From: Planctomycetes bacterium RBG_13_46_10
GTDB lineage: Bacteria > Planctomycetota > Phycisphaerae > Sedimentisphaerales > Anaerobacaceae
DNA length: 5,998 nt
Assembly (NCBI GenBank): GCA_001824645.1
Contig: MHYD01000012.1
Location: 31,150 to 37,147 of the forward strand
Reading direction: 5' to 3'
The notes under the pieces are model-generated. The model searched no databases. It was not told the origin of the DNA and was given only the letters and a program-made list of their open reading frames with translations. Shown piece after piece: positions 5,786-5,998 of the stretch. Position 1 is the first letter of the stretch. Each line of letters opens with the position of its first letter. Made by a program: the position numbers and the translations under genes.

Positions 5786-5998
5786 TTATGGTTTTCTAAT
5801 AACCGCCTTCTTGACCGGCCCTTCTGTGAACTCCAGCAGCTCGTAACCCATCGTCCTGACCCATGCCCGGACATCAGATGCAAAAGCAGGGTCGGACGCC
5901 TCAACAGCCAATGTTTGCCCGGTGGTCATTTGTTTAAGCTCCCTGCTGAGCTTTACTATCGGCATGGGACACCTTAACTGAGTACAATCCAGATATTT
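5786..5998 (-). CDS. tusA: TusA-family sulfurtransferase carrier, 5' end truncated by window edge
   Basis: Seventy residues precede the TAA stop at 5788-5786, and the frame stays open to the window edge. The fragment begins KYLDCTQLRCPMPIVK, which is the TusA signature: a strand, then Cys-Pro-x-Pro at the start of the first helix. Known for the family: this Cys (residue 10 of the fragment) carries a persulfide that is passed to or from DsrE-type partners, in tRNA thiolation, molybdenum-cofactor supply or dissimilatory sulfur metabolism. The rest fits the small two-layer alpha/beta fold, with the usual acidic stretch (VEASDPAF) after the second strand and a basic end (KKAVIRKP). Full TusA proteins are about 75-80 residues, so only a few N-terminal residues should be missing. 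It ends 16 nt before the DsrE2 gene. Tus-like proteins with different jobs share this motif, so the family is firm but the pathway is not. Confidence 0.93.
   Translation of the reverse strand, partial: KYLDCTQLRCPMPIVKLSRELKQMTTGQTLAVEASDPAFASDVRAWVRTMGYELLEFTEGPVKKAVIRKP

Noticed and set aside
5785..5904. N-terminal extension of the DsrE2-type protein to an ATG at 5904
   Set aside because: This stretch lies in another frame of the clear tusA gene, is basic and non-homologous in character, and the ATG at 5769 has a proper ribosome site.

Overview
All genes in this window lie on the minus strand and read from right to left. They are packed closely (gaps of 7 to 61 nt and one 35 nt overlap), with no convincing terminator or internal promoter, so the likeliest layout is one operon that enters at the right edge and leaves at the left edge. 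In transcription order it holds a TusA-family sulfur carrier (start cut off by the window edge), a DsrE2-type protein, a small DsrE-like protein, a soluble PAS-histidine kinase, a TonB-dependent outer-membrane receptor, a YfiR-family periplasmic protein, and the start of a CHASE8-type membrane sensor that runs off the left edge.

The organism is a Gram-negative-type (diderm) bacterium, because it has a TonB-dependent receptor and a secreted YfiR. The moderate GC content, cytoplasmic sulfur-carrier genes and a Cys-rich PAS domain suggest an anaerobic or sulfur/sediment-associated lineage. The coiled-coil repeat of the kinase reminds me of sensor proteins from anaerobic Planctomycetes (Phycisphaerae) or deltaproteobacterial groups. 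That placement is a recollection-level inference and is not proven here.

Layout by region: 5140-5998 is the sulfur-transfer pair TusA and DsrE2. 4743-5132 is a third DsrE-fold protein with a C-x2-C-x4-C cluster. 3181-4710 is the histidine kinase, with a 28-residue tandem coiled-coil repeat, a PAS domain with three closely spaced cysteines and a complete HisKA/HATPase core. 1064-3139 is the outer-membrane receptor. 292-1002 is YfiR with an unusual C-terminal tail. 1-326 is the N-terminal signal anchor and CHASE8-like region of a sensor whose output domain is not visible.

How they may work together (inference): the left half looks like an envelope signalling relay from outer-membrane receptor to periplasmic YfiR to inner-membrane CHASE8 sensor. 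It recalls the YfiBNR c-di-GMP module, with a TonB-dependent receptor in the place of the outer-membrane lipoprotein YfiB. The right half is a cytoplasmic sulfur or persulfide handling set plus a soluble kinase that may sense redox state or sulfur species through its PAS cysteines. The joining of the two halves on one strand is the most interesting feature of the window. No mobile elements, RNA genes, CRISPR arrays or long non-coding stretches were seen.
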